In this document: positions 15,952 to 23,671 of the stretch, piece by piece | How the letters are laid out: each line of letters starts with the position of its first letter | Position numbering within the stretch: position 1 is the first letter of the stretch | Origin: CATQHL01 sp965242895 | GTDB taxonomy: Bacteria; Actinomycetota; Acidimicrobiia; Acidimicrobiales; CATQHL01 | Direction: 5' to 3' | Length of the DNA stretch: 64,000 nucleotides | Assembly: GCA_965242895.1 (NCBI GenBank) | Contig: OZ251507.1 | Location: 558,001-622,000, forward strand | Notes under the pieces: generated by a model | Seen by the model: only the letters and a program-made list of their open reading frames with translations | Databases searched by the model: none | What the model was told of the DNA's origin: nothing | Translations under genes and position numbers: made by a program

Positions 15952-16365
15952 ATGCCAACCTATGAATACCGCTGCCTGAAATGCGGAATTCAATTCGACG
16001 TTCGACAGTCGATCTCAGAAAACAGCCTGACAAGCTGCCCAGACGCCGAATCCCCTTACAGCCCGCCCTCCTGCGAAGCCCCTGGCGCAGGAAAGGTTTC
16101 AAAAGTCTTTTTTGCGCCCTCCATCACTTTCAAGGGCTCAGGCTTCTACAAGAACGACAGCCGCTCTTCTGCGGTCGCTGCCGACAAAAGAGATTCCAAC
16201 GGCAAGGGGGGGAAGAGCGGAAGCGGCGAGGGCGGCGACTCCAAGGACAAAGCTTCCGGAGCCAAAGAAAAAAGTGCCGCCGGAAAGGATGCGGGCGGTT
16301 CCAAGGGCGGCTCGAAAGGCCGAGACAAAGCAGCGGCCGGAAAAGCCTCCGGCTCTCCTGATTAA
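15952..16365 (+). CDS. FmdB-family zinc-ribbon protein
   Basis: Small regulatory-type protein named after the FmdB family. The N-terminus MPTYEYRCLKCGIQFDVRQS carries the first CxxC, and a second Cys pair (SCPDAES...SCE) is more widely spaced than usual. VSKVFFAPSITFKGSGFYK is the family's second conserved block. The last 60 residues are a low-complexity Lys/Gly/Ser tail (SKGGSKGRDKAAAGKASG), a common feature of the family. Molecular role is not established. Confidence 0.9.
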   Translation: MPTYEYRCLKCGIQFDVRQSISENSLTSCPDAESPYSPPSCEAPGAGKVSKVFFAPSITFKGSGFYKNDSRSSAVAADKRDSNGKGGKSGSGEGGDSKDKASGAKEKSAAGKDAGGSKGGSKGRDKAAAGKASGSPD

Positions 16366-16369
16366 AGCC

Positions 16370-16500
16370 CGCAGCAAGCCCGACCCCCCGCACAAGCCAC
16401 ACAAGCCCGCACCAGCCACACAAGCCGCACAAGCCCGACCCCCCGCACAAGCCCGACCCCGCACCAGCCGCACAAGCCCCGCACCCCGCACACTCCGCAC
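16370..16500. repeat. Degenerate cacaagcc/cgcaccagc repeats
   Basis: A 130-base spacer built from short variants of cacaagcccgaccccccgca and caccagccgcacaagcc. It ends just before the AAAGGAGG ribosome binding site of the next gene. No coding function is supported. Confidence 0.7.
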
Positions 16501-16516
16501 CAAAGGAGGCAGACCC

Positions 16517-17383
16517 ATGCAAACGACCGAAGGCGGCAAAGCCTCCTCGACGAACACGGCTTCCATAGCGATACTGGGGGGCAGCGGCTTCTACTCACTT
16601 GCCGACGACCTCAAGACGCTGCACCTGAACACCCCTTTCGGCGATCCGTCGTCTCCTCTGCAGGTAGGCCGATTCGCCGGCAAGCAGGTGGCCTTCTTGG
16701 CTCGTCACGGAAACGCTCACGAATTCCCAGCCCACACCGTCCCTTACAGAGCGAACCTGTGGGCTCTGCATTCCATCGGGGTCACGACCCTGATCTCGAC
16801 CTTTTCGTGCGGGTCGCTGCAAGCACACATTGCGCCGGGCGAATTCGTGATGTGCGACCAAGTGGTCGACCGAACCCACGGAAGAGCGAGCACCTTCTAC
16901 GACGGCCCGACGACGTTCCACTCCACGTTCGCCGATCCGTATTGTCAGGAACTTCGCTCCGAAGCTGCTGCTTCTGCCGAAGCGCTCGACATAACCATCC
17001 ACCCGAACGGAACTGTGGTGGTCATCGAAGGCCCTAGGTTTTCCAGCAAGGCGGAATCCAAGATCTATTCCGACTTGGGGGGCGACGTCATCAACATGAC
17101 GCAGATGCCAGAAGCCGCCCTAGCTTCAGAGTTGGGCATGTGCTTTGCCGGAATAGCGCTGGTGACCGACTACGACGCCGGAATCTCGGCTCCGACGGCG
17201 GAGGCGGGAAGCGAAGCGGAGCCGGTCACGCACGAACAGGTGCTGGAAACCTTCAGGCGAAACATCGACCGTGTGCACAGCTTGGTGGGGCGCCTCGTCG
17301 AAAACTTGCCCGACGAACCGCTTCACTGCTGCGGCATACGCAAAGGCCCGCCGCTTCCTTCCTCTAGTATTGATGCATACTGA
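16517..17383 (+). CDS. mtnP: S-methyl-5'-thioadenosine phosphorylase / purine nucleoside phosphorylase family
   Basis: Cleaves methylthioadenosine (or a related purine nucleoside) with phosphate. Motifs are AILGGSGFYSL, FLARHGNAHEFPAHTVPYRAN, GPRFSSKAESKIY and VINMTQMPEAALASELGMCF, the last with the NMT-x-PE substrate loop of MTAPs, followed by TDYDAG. 288 residues, close to the family length. The ATG at 16517 is chosen because AAAGGAGG lies seven bases upstream; the frame is open further 5' but only across low-complexity DNA. Confidence 0.92.
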   Translation: MQTTEGGKASSTNTASIAILGGSGFYSLADDLKTLHLNTPFGDPSSPLQVGRFAGKQVAFLARHGNAHEFPAHTVPYRANLWALHSIGVTTLISTFSCGSLQAHIAPGEFVMCDQVVDRTHGRASTFYDGPTTFHSTFADPYCQELRSEAAASAEALDITIHPNGTVVVIEGPRFSSKAESKIYSDLGGDVINMTQMPEAALASELGMCFAGIALVTDYDAGISAPTAEAGSEAEPVTHEQVLETFRRNIDRVHSLVGRLVENLPDEPLHCCGIRKGPPLPSSSIDAY

Positions 17384-17512
17384 TGAATACTGATACAACT
17401 GACACTACTAACCTCAAATCGGCTTCAAACCATCTAACGAGTTTAGTCACTTTAGCATGGATACTGATGGATACTGATGGATACTCATGAATACTGATAT
17501 AACTGACACAAC
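17370..17512. repeat. AT-rich atactgatg repeat element
   Basis: Units of atactgatgg/atactgatga recur at both ends of this stretch, and the 24-base sequence tgaatactgatayaactgac plus ac is present twice (about 17381 and about 17488). The first copy runs over the stop of the phosphorylase gene. The composition is clearly more AT-rich than the flanks. The remaining spacer to 17730 is C/T-rich with no gene. Confidence 0.7.
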
Positions 17513-17741
17513 CCGTCAAAGGTGATCTGCGGCTAACGCTCCCAGGCGACCGCCCACCCACAGCCTCCCCCCCCCTCCCCCAGCGCTCGCCCACCCATAG
17601 CCTTTCCCCAGAGTTCGCCGCACAACCGACCTCCCTCCCCTACCGCTTCTCCCCCTCGCCTTCTCCCCTTCACCTTCCCCCTTTGGCAGCCGCCGGCAGC
17701 CGTCTGCCTCCCCCGCGGAATCCAAGTGAAGGAGAAGGTCA

Positions 17742-18572
17742 ATGCATGCGCTTCGTGCACCCCGAAACGGTCCCCCGTCCTGGCGGCGTCCGCCTCTGCT
17801 GAAATGGCTGCGCCGTCCGGTCGTCTACTGGTCTTGCTTCGCCGTGCTCCTAGCAGCGACGGTCGCCGCCATGAATCTGGGGGAGGAGGTCGACCCGCAG
17901 CTCGATCCGAACCGCGAGGTGGAGGTGCTCGTCGCCCAGAGGCTGATCCGCCCTGGGGAGACGCTGGACGACGAGGCGGTGACGACCGCTAGCCGTCCAG
18001 AGAGCCTTGTCCCGCCCGGCAGGGTGGAGAAGCTAGAAGACGGAGACGTCGCCGCCGGCGTCATATACCCGGGCGAAGTAGTCCTTTCGGCGCGGCTGCG
18101 AGGGCGAGGAGGGCTTTCCAGCGAGATGCCGACCGGCAGCGTCGCCCTGTCGTTTCCCAAATCAGCAGACGTCCCCCCTGTGCAGCCGGGCGACCTGGTG
18201 AGACTGCTGGCCGCCTACGCCCCCGAGGGCGACCGCTCCCCAGACGACCTCCACACAGTGAGCGTGGCAGCCGAAGCGTGGGTGGTGGCAGCCGACGAGG
18301 AGTCCGTGACGGTGGCAATGCGCCCTCAGGAGGCTGCCGCAGCCGTAGTTCCCAAGCTCTTGGGAACCCTCACGTTGGCGGCGCTGGCTCACGACCAGGC
18401 AGACGCGGCGGCGGCTGCAGACCAGGCGGACACTGCGGCGACTGCAGACCAGGCGGACACTGCGGCGACTGCAGACCAGGCGGACACTGCGGCGGCTGCA
18501 GACACGGCGGCGGCTGCAGGCCAGGCGGACACTGCGGACGCGGCGGCGGCTAGCCCCAGTTCGTCCCCCTGA
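17742..18572 (+). CDS. SAF-domain (CpaB/RcpC-like) membrane-anchored protein
   Basis: One membrane helix near residues 28-45 (VVYWSCFAVLLAATVAAM), then a SAF-type domain: VEVLVAQRLIRPGETLDDEAV and AAGVIYPGEVVLSARL, as in the Flp-pilus assembly protein CpaB/RcpC and related periplasmic proteins. No other pilus genes are near. The C-terminal 65 residues are a tandem repeat of the nonapeptide type DQADTAATA (27-base units), a variable-number repeat. Start ATG with GGAGAAGG upstream. The 3' end overlaps uppP by 23 bases, tail to tail. Confidence 0.8.
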   Translation: MHALRAPRNGPPSWRRPPLLKWLRRPVVYWSCFAVLLAATVAAMNLGEEVDPQLDPNREVEVLVAQRLIRPGETLDDEAVTTASRPESLVPPGRVEKLEDGDVAAGVIYPGEVVLSARLRGRGGLSSEMPTGSVALSFPKSADVPPVQPGDLVRLLAAYAPEGDRSPDDLHTVSVAAEAWVVAADEESVTVAMRPQEAAAAVVPKLLGTLTLAALAHDQADAAAAADQADTAATADQADTAATADQADTAAAADTAAAAGQADTADAAAASPSSSP

Positions 18573-19467
18573 AAGAAGCGGCCACCAGCGACAGAACGAC
18601 CGCAGCGAGCGCCAGCCGGTAAAGAGCGAAAGGCCCGAACGCCACTTTGCGCGCCGCCTTCATCAGCAGCCAGACCGCTGCCCACCCCGAGACCGCAGCA
18701 GCCAGCGCTCCCCACAAGAAAGCCCATCTGGCCTGGGGCGGAATCCCCGAGAGGCCTCCGATGTCTATGAGCTTGTAGACGGCTGCGCCGGCGATGACCG
18801 GCAGACTCATCAGCAGGGCGACCTTCGCTGAGGCCAGGCGATCTAAACCTCGCAGCCGACCTGCGCTCATGACCACGCCGGAACGCGAAACCCCAGGCTG
18901 CAGCGCCAGAGTCTGGGCCAGACCGAGCCAGACGGCGTCCGCCCAGCCGAACGAGCCGATCTCCCTGCCGCAGGGAGGCGCCCACTTGTCTGACGCCCAG
19001 AGAGCCGCTCCGAAGAGCGCCAGGGCGCAAGCCGTGACCCAGATTCTCTCCTGACCCTCCAGCCAGGAGCCGGCCGCCACCCCCACTATCCCCACCGGAA
19101 CGGAAGCCAGCACCAACTGCCAAGCCAACCTCCCGCCCTCGCTGCGCCGACCCGATACCCATCGAAGACCGCCAACGATCAGCTCGCCGACCTCGCGCCT
19201 GAAGTAGATCACGGCGCCTACGAAAGTCCCGAAGTGCAGCGCCACCTCAAAGGCCGTCCACAACCCAGCGTCGGCCGCCAAGTCTTCCCAGCCCGCCAGC
19301 CAGGTGAGTATCTGCAGATGTCCGCTGGAAGAGATCGGCAGGAACTCCGTCAAACCCTGGACGATCCCCAGCACGACGCCTTTGGCGGCTGACCACGTCC
19401 CGCCGTCGATCACAGAGGCCAGGGTCAGAACGCCGCCTAAGGCGAAAATAGCGAACATCGAAGACAC
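18550..19467 (-). CDS. uppP: Undecaprenyl-diphosphatase UppP (BacA type)
   Basis: Recycles the lipid carrier undecaprenyl pyrophosphate for cell-wall synthesis and gives bacitracin tolerance. The two signature loops are present: GIVQGLTEFLPISSSGHLQI and QPGVSRSGVVMSAG, set among about eight hydrophobic helices. 305 residues, slightly longer than the usual 265-280. Start GTG 19467 or ATG nine bases in. Confidence 0.95.
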   Translation of the reverse strand: MSSMFAIFALGGVLTLASVIDGGTWSAAKGVVLGIVQGLTEFLPISSSGHLQILTWLAGWEDLAADAGLWTAFEVALHFGTFVGAVIYFRREVGELIVGGLRWVSGRRSEGGRLAWQLVLASVPVGIVGVAAGSWLEGQERIWVTACALALFGAALWASDKWAPPCGREIGSFGWADAVWLGLAQTLALQPGVSRSGVVMSAGRLRGLDRLASAKVALLMSLPVIAGAAVYKLIDIGGLSGIPPQARWAFLWGALAAAVSGWAAVWLLMKAARKVAFGPFALYRLALAAVVLSLVAASFRGTNWG

Positions 19468-19486
19468 GGCCGGCGGCGGCCGGCGG

Positions 19487-20932
19487 TCACTCCCCTGAGA
19501 TCATCACTCCGTCGACCACCAACGTCACGCCGGCGGCCGAGGACGGAAGCCAAGTCAGGTCGTCGCCCACGTCCGAGATGTCCAGCAGCATCCGCTGGAT
19601 GGTCGAGGCCAGCGTGAACTCTCTGATGGGCTCGGCCAGCGATCCGCCGCGGATGCGCAATCCGTCGGCGCCGGTGGAGAAGTCCCCGCTCACGGGGTTG
19701 ACGCCCGAATGCAGCCCTGCCAAGTCCTGCACCAGCACGCCGTCGTCGATTCCGCCAATCAGTTCCCCCTGGGTTTTGCTCCCTAGGGAAGGCACGAGGG
19801 CAGAGCAGCCCACGCCGGGGGTGCTGGCGTAGCCGCGCACGGCAGAGGCCGTGGAGGCGACCCCCAGGCGGCGGCCTGTGTAGCTGTTGTGCAGGAACTT
19901 CTTCAGCTCACCCTCCACGATGAGATCGTTGCGGCGTGTGGCCAACCCTTCGCCGTCCGCCTCTGAAGCGCCGAAAGCCAGAGGATTGGTCGGGTCGTCG
20001 CTGAGCGAGAAGACCTCCGCCGCCACTCCTTCGCCCACCCTGTCGGCGAACAGCGACCTCCCTTTCAGCAGAGCTTCGCCACCCAGGGTGCTCCCTACCA
20101 CCCCCAGGAACTGGGCAGTGACCCAGGGGTCGAACACCACCGTTGTGCGCCCTGTGGCGGGCTTGCCAGCGCCCAGCAGCCTCAGGGCGCGTTCGACGGT
20201 TTCCTCGGCAGCCTTCGTCAAGTCCAAGTCCTCCAGAGAACGACCCACGCTGTATCCGAAGCCGGTCTGCGTCTCGCCGCCGTCGGAGGCCATGGCGTAG
20301 GCCATGAGGTAGCAGGTGGAATACCGCCCGAACGACCGAATGCCGCTGGTGTTCACCACGACGGCGGTCGAGAGGGAATCCACGTATTCGGCGGTCTCTA
20401 CTCCTGCGATCCTTTTGTCGGCTGCCCTGACTGCGCGCTCGAGTTCTAGCGCCAGGTCGATCTTCCGCTCGGGAGGAACCTCCGAGAGTTCGCTCCGGAA
20501 AAGGTCTAAGCAGGTTGACTCCCAGCCGTCCGGGGACGCAACTCCCAGATACTCATCGGGCGTCCCGAAGGCTGCGTTGGCGCGGGCGGATGCGAGCGTC
20601 TCGGCGACGACCTCCGACTCCCAGCTGCCTGCGTAGGCGAAACCCTGCCGATCCTCGAGGATCACTCGAACCCCTGCGCCGAGGGACGTGGCCGACGAAA
20701 ACGACTCGACCTCACCCTCCCAAGCCCGCACCTCCGTGTCGTTTGAATGGACGAGAACAGCCTCGATCTGCTCGCCTGGGCGCGCCTGAGCGACGATTCC
20801 GTCGCCCAGTTTCAGGATCGTCTCGGCGTCTTCCCAGGGCGGCGCCTTCAGCTGCGCCGCCGCCTTAGCGCCTACCTCGGCGGGCTCGGCGGGCTTGGGG
20901 GCCTCGGCGGGCTGGATGGCCTTGGCGGTCAA
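19487..20932 (-). CDS. tldE: TldE/PmbA-family subunit of the TldD/TldE protease
   Basis: Non-catalytic partner of TldD; the heterodimer degrades unfolded or modified peptides. It lacks a HExxxH motif but shows the family's C-terminal pattern: VVNTSGIRSFGR, DPWVTAQFLGVVGSTLGGEA, NDLIVEGELKKFLHNSYTGR and HSGVNPVSGDFSTGADGLRI. The N-terminal 35 residues are a Pro/Ala-rich extension with a TTG start, so the exact start is uncertain. It follows tldD by 4 bases. Confidence 0.92.
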   Translation of the reverse strand: MTAKAIQPAEAPKPAEPAEVGAKAAAQLKAPPWEDAETILKLGDGIVAQARPGEQIEAVLVHSNDTEVRAWEGEVESFSSATSLGAGVRVILEDRQGFAYAGSWESEVVAETLASARANAAFGTPDEYLGVASPDGWESTCLDLFRSELSEVPPERKIDLALELERAVRAADKRIAGVETAEYVDSLSTAVVVNTSGIRSFGRYSTCYLMAYAMASDGGETQTGFGYSVGRSLEDLDLTKAAEETVERALRLLGAGKPATGRTTVVFDPWVTAQFLGVVGSTLGGEALLKGRSLFADRVGEGVAAEVFSLSDDPTNPLAFGASEADGEGLATRRNDLIVEGELKKFLHNSYTGRRLGVASTASAVRGYASTPGVGCSALVPSLGSKTQGELIGGIDDGVLVQDLAGLHSGVNPVSGDFSTGADGLRIRGGSLAEPIREFTLASTIQRMLLDISDVGDDLTWLPSSAAGVTLVVDGVMISGE

Positions 20933-20936
20933 ACTC

Positions 20937-22358
20937 TCAGGAGGCGGTTCCGCCGACGGTGAGACACACCCGCAGAGTGGGGGTGCCGTCGCCCACCGGA
21001 ACTCCCTGGCCGTCCTTGCCGCACGTGCCGGGGGAGCCCATGGCGAAGTCGTTGCCGATGGCGTCGATCCCCTTCAGGACTTCAGGGCCGTTGCCGATGA
21101 GGTTCCCTTCTCGTATAGGAGCCGTGAGGCGCCCGTTCTCTATCAGGTAAGCCTCGGTCATGCCAAAGACGAAGTCGCCCGTGGCGGTGTTTACCTGGCC
21201 TCCTCCCAAGTGCGCCACGTAGACCCCCTTGGGCGTGTCGGTCAGGATGTCGGCAGGGTTCAGATCACCATTGGCTATGTAGGTGTTGGTCATTCGAACC
21301 ATCGGAAGATGCTGATAGCTCTCCCGCCTTCCGTTGCCGCTGGAGACGGCCCGCCCAGTTCGCCCAGCGCGCAGACGATCCCACATGTAGTCCACGAGCA
21401 CGCCGTCGGAGATGAGAACGTTCCGCTGCGACGGACGGCCTTCGTCGTCGATGGCGTAGCAGCCCCATTCGGTGGACATGGTTCCGTCGTCGATGAGCGT
21501 CACCTTGGGGTTGGCCACCTGCTCGCCGATGCGCCCAGCAAAAACCGAGGCCCCCTTGTTGACCAGGTCGGCCTCCAGCCCGTGGCCGCAGGCTTCGTGA
21601 AAGAGCACGCCACCGCCGCCCGGGCCTATGATCACCGGCATCGAGCCGCTAGGGGCGGGGCGGGCGTCCAATTTAGTCAGCGCTCGGCGCGCAGCCGAGC
21701 GAGCCAACTCCGCTGCGTCCACCTCTTCGAAAAGCTCGAAACCCACCGTCTTTCCTCGGCTCTCCCGACCGGTCTGCATGCCGGTGTCGCCGACCGCCAC
21801 GCAGGAAACCGCAAAAAAGGTTTTGACCTGCTCGTCGGCGGCTAAGAGTCCGTTGCTGTCGGCGACCAGGATGCGACGCTGGCTGTCGCCGTACACGCAC
21901 GCCACCTGGCGTATGGCGTCGCCTTCCGAGCGGGCGGCGGCGTCGGCCGACTTCAGGAGTTCCACCTTGCGCCCCCCCTTCACGCTCCCTGGTGGGACGA
22001 TCACCTCGTTGACTGGTGACGTGGATACCCGGCGCAGCGAGGCGGGCGAACCCTGCCCTCCGCCGGCGCGGGCTGCAGCCGCCGCAACCTCAGCGGCCGC
22101 CGCTAGGCCGCCCTGCGAAAGATCGGCGGTGTGGGCGAAACCGGTCGAAGCGCCTGCCACGACCCTGATGCCGGCCCCGCGGCGGCGTCCCGACACCAAC
22201 TCCTCCACTTTTTGATCGTCGAGAGAAGCAGACGAAGACTGCTTGTCTTCCACGAAAATCTCCGCAAAGTCGCCTCCGCTCCGCAGGGCGATTCCCAGGG
22301 TCTGAGAGATCAGGCCTTCGTCTAGCAGCAGGGGGGCAGATTGCGTTTGAAGGGTCAT
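20937..22358 (-). CDS. tldD: TldD metalloprotease
   Basis: Catalytic subunit of the TldD/TldE peptidase. The zinc-binding motif HEACGH (in LFHEACGHGLEADLV) is intact, and the C-terminus has NTATGDFVFGMTEAYLIENG and GNDFAMGSPGTCGKDGQ, both typical. 473 residues, normal length. ATG start directly after an upstream TAA, with GGAGTG as a plausible ribosome binding site. Forms a two-gene operon with tldE. Confidence 0.95.
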   Translation of the reverse strand: MTLQTQSAPLLLDEGLISQTLGIALRSGGDFAEIFVEDKQSSSASLDDQKVEELVSGRRRGAGIRVVAGASTGFAHTADLSQGGLAAAAEVAAAAARAGGGQGSPASLRRVSTSPVNEVIVPPGSVKGGRKVELLKSADAAARSEGDAIRQVACVYGDSQRRILVADSNGLLAADEQVKTFFAVSCVAVGDTGMQTGRESRGKTVGFELFEEVDAAELARSAARRALTKLDARPAPSGSMPVIIGPGGGGVLFHEACGHGLEADLVNKGASVFAGRIGEQVANPKVTLIDDGTMSTEWGCYAIDDEGRPSQRNVLISDGVLVDYMWDRLRAGRTGRAVSSGNGRRESYQHLPMVRMTNTYIANGDLNPADILTDTPKGVYVAHLGGGQVNTATGDFVFGMTEAYLIENGRLTAPIREGNLIGNGPEVLKGIDAIGNDFAMGSPGTCGKDGQGVPVGDGTPTLRVCLTVGGTAS

Positions 22359-22598
22359 TTACGCACTCCAGAGTCGCCCGTCGAGGACGACGGCGGCGCA
22401 GCGGGGTTTCGGGGCTGCGGCTTCGCTAGGGTCGGGCGAGTAGTGATGGGCGTCGTCCACGCTTCGGATGCTAGCCGGCGGCTCGCCCACCAAGTGGGTA
22501 GCGACGGCCTCCACGGCTTCCCTCAGGCGGTTTCTGCCAGGAATGGCCAGGAATCGTGTGCCCGTCAACAGGAATTGACAAAGGCCGGCGGAGTTCAC
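22359..22598 (-). CDS. Possible small protein upstream of tldD
   Basis: An open frame of 79 codons whose TAA stop touches the tldD ATG, as in a coupled operon. The product (containing LREAVEAVATHLVGEPPASI) has no recognised motif, and a real ribosome binding site is not evident. It may equally be an open leader. Confidence 0.25.
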   Translation of the reverse strand: MNSAGLCQFLLTGTRFLAIPGRNRLREAVEAVATHLVGEPPASIRSVDDAHHYSPDPSEAAAPKPRCAAVVLDGRLWSA

Positions 22599-22611
22599 TG
22601 CCTCCGGTTAC

Positions 22612-22713
22612 GCTGGCGGAGCGTGTTATTCACGTTCGCCACTCCGCCAGCCTTTGCCAATTTGAGCTCGCCTCTCACTCTAGCACCCCCCGCGTCGAGT
22701 GCAACCGGTTTTT
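22612..22713. repeat. Hairpin plus conserved 60-base module, copy 1
   Basis: A perfect 10-base inverted repeat (gctggcggag 22612-22621 with ctccgccagc 22642-22651) is followed at once by a block beginning ctttgccaatttgagctcgc and ending gtgcaaccggttttt. The block recurs almost unchanged 294 bases downstream, there preceded by a hairpin of different sequence. No gene overlaps it. Confidence 0.8.
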
Positions 22714-22894
22714 GCGTGCTGCATCAAGCTGATGTATCCCTTTGCCTGGCAGGCGGTCGAGTAGAACTTCTTGCTCTCCAACCCTTTAATGCTGTTACAG
22801 GATGCACAGAAGAGCGGATGGAATAAGGAGAATAGCCGAGATGCACCTTTTGCCCTGCAAAAAATTGCGATACCCGTAAAATGGGGAATGGTAG
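22714..22894 (-). other. Unexplained spacer with a Cys-rich HNH-like reading-frame fragment
   Basis: Between the two hairpin modules the minus strand can be read as a short Cys-rich peptide containing HPLFCASCNSIKGLESKKFY, whose CxxCN-x-KG pattern resembles the zinc-binding part of HNH nucleases. It is far too short for an intact enzyme. It may be a remnant of a mobile gene or chance. Confidence 0.25.
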
Positions 22895-23008
22895 AGGTCG
22901 CAGGTTTTCGGCCACCGATGGGGGTGCCTTCAACCAACCTGCGACCTTTGCCAATTTGAGCTCGCCTCTCACTCTAGCACCCCCCGCGTCGGGTGCAACC
23001 GGTTTTTT
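22895..23008. repeat. Hairpin plus conserved 60-base module, copy 2
   Basis: A perfect 12-base inverted repeat (aggtcgcaggtt 22895-22906 with aacctgcgacct 22936-22947, 29-base loop) runs into the same block as in copy 1 (ttgccaatttgagctcgcc to gtgcaaccggttttt). Inside the block gcaccc and gggtgc can form a second stem in this copy. Confidence 0.8.
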
Positions 23009-23084
23009 CGCGCGACGTCGATGATGCGCTGGGGAGGCTGAGCAGAGCCTTCACAGGTGCGGGATTGCCTTTAAGGTAGCGAAC

Positions 23085-23477
23085 ATGAATGCAAAACTCG
23101 GCTCTCGAGGCCGCGCCGAACTCACCGTCAAGGACTGCCACACCGGCAAGACCCTCAAAACCAGCACACTCCCGTATCTGGCCACTCCAGTGGTTCTGTC
23201 GATCTGCGAAGCCGCCACCCTAGATGCCCTGAGAGACCTCGACAACGAGGAAGCCACGACGGTGGGCATGCGGGTTCACCTCGACCACGTACGGCCAACC
23301 TCCGTCGGAGGGACGGTAACAGCTTCGGCCCTGCTAGAACGCGTGGAAGGCAGACGGCTGACCTTCCACGTGGAGGCGCAGGATTCCGAAGGATTCCTGA
23401 TCGCGTCGGGACGGATCGTGCGAGTGGTAGTAAACCCCGAGCGCTTCATGCAGCGCCCGAAAGCCGACACTAACTAA
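23085..23477 (+). CDS. Hot-dog-fold thioesterase (FlK-like)
   Basis: A 130-residue single hot-dog domain resembling the fluoroacetyl-CoA-type thioesterases. LATPVVLSICEAATL carries the Thr and Glu positions and VGMRVHLDHVRPTSVGGTV the His-containing strand characteristic of that group. The substrate in this organism is unknown; many relatives are generic acyl-CoA thioesterases. ATG start with AAGG upstream. The stop codon is part of a 14-base tandem duplication. Confidence 0.85.
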   Translation: MNAKLGSRGRAELTVKDCHTGKTLKTSTLPYLATPVVLSICEAATLDALRDLDNEEATTVGMRVHLDHVRPTSVGGTVTASALLERVEGRRLTFHVEAQDSEGFLIASGRIVRVVVNPERFMQRPKADTN

Positions 23478-23577
23478 GAGCCGCTCGCTAAGAGCCGCTC
23501 GGCAAGAAAGGGACGACCTGCCGACAACCCGCCAAGAGCCACTCGCCAAGAAAGGGACGACCTGCTGACAACCCGCC
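23474..23577. repeat. Stop-spanning 14-base duplication and 44-base tandem repeat
   Basis: The sequence ctaagagccgctcg, which contains the TAA of the thioesterase gene, is repeated immediately (23474 and 23488). It merges with a 44-base unit starting aagagccgctcggcaagaaa, present twice at 23490 and 23534 with three base differences. No gene lies in the 195-base gap before dxs. Confidence 0.85.
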
Positions 23578-23671
23578 CAGAAGGGAAAGCGCCCGACTGC
23601 CCGAAAAAGCGCATCCCGGTTCAGCCAACCTCCTCACAACAGCGGCAGAGGTCGGCTAGCGTTTTAAGTGC

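Noticed and set aside
16112..16516. Possible longer N-terminus for the mtnP product
   Set aside because: The extra residues come from low-complexity DNA and the FmdB gene; AAAGGAGG just before 16517 fixes the start.
22893..22910. tRNA gene fragment around aggtcgcaggtt
   Set aside because: Only about 14 bases resemble a T-arm; no cloverleaf can be formed with the surrounding sequence.
22612..23008. Integron attC sites flanking a cassette
   Set aside because: The hairpins lack the RYYYAAC/GTTRRRY core pair and there is no integrase in the window.
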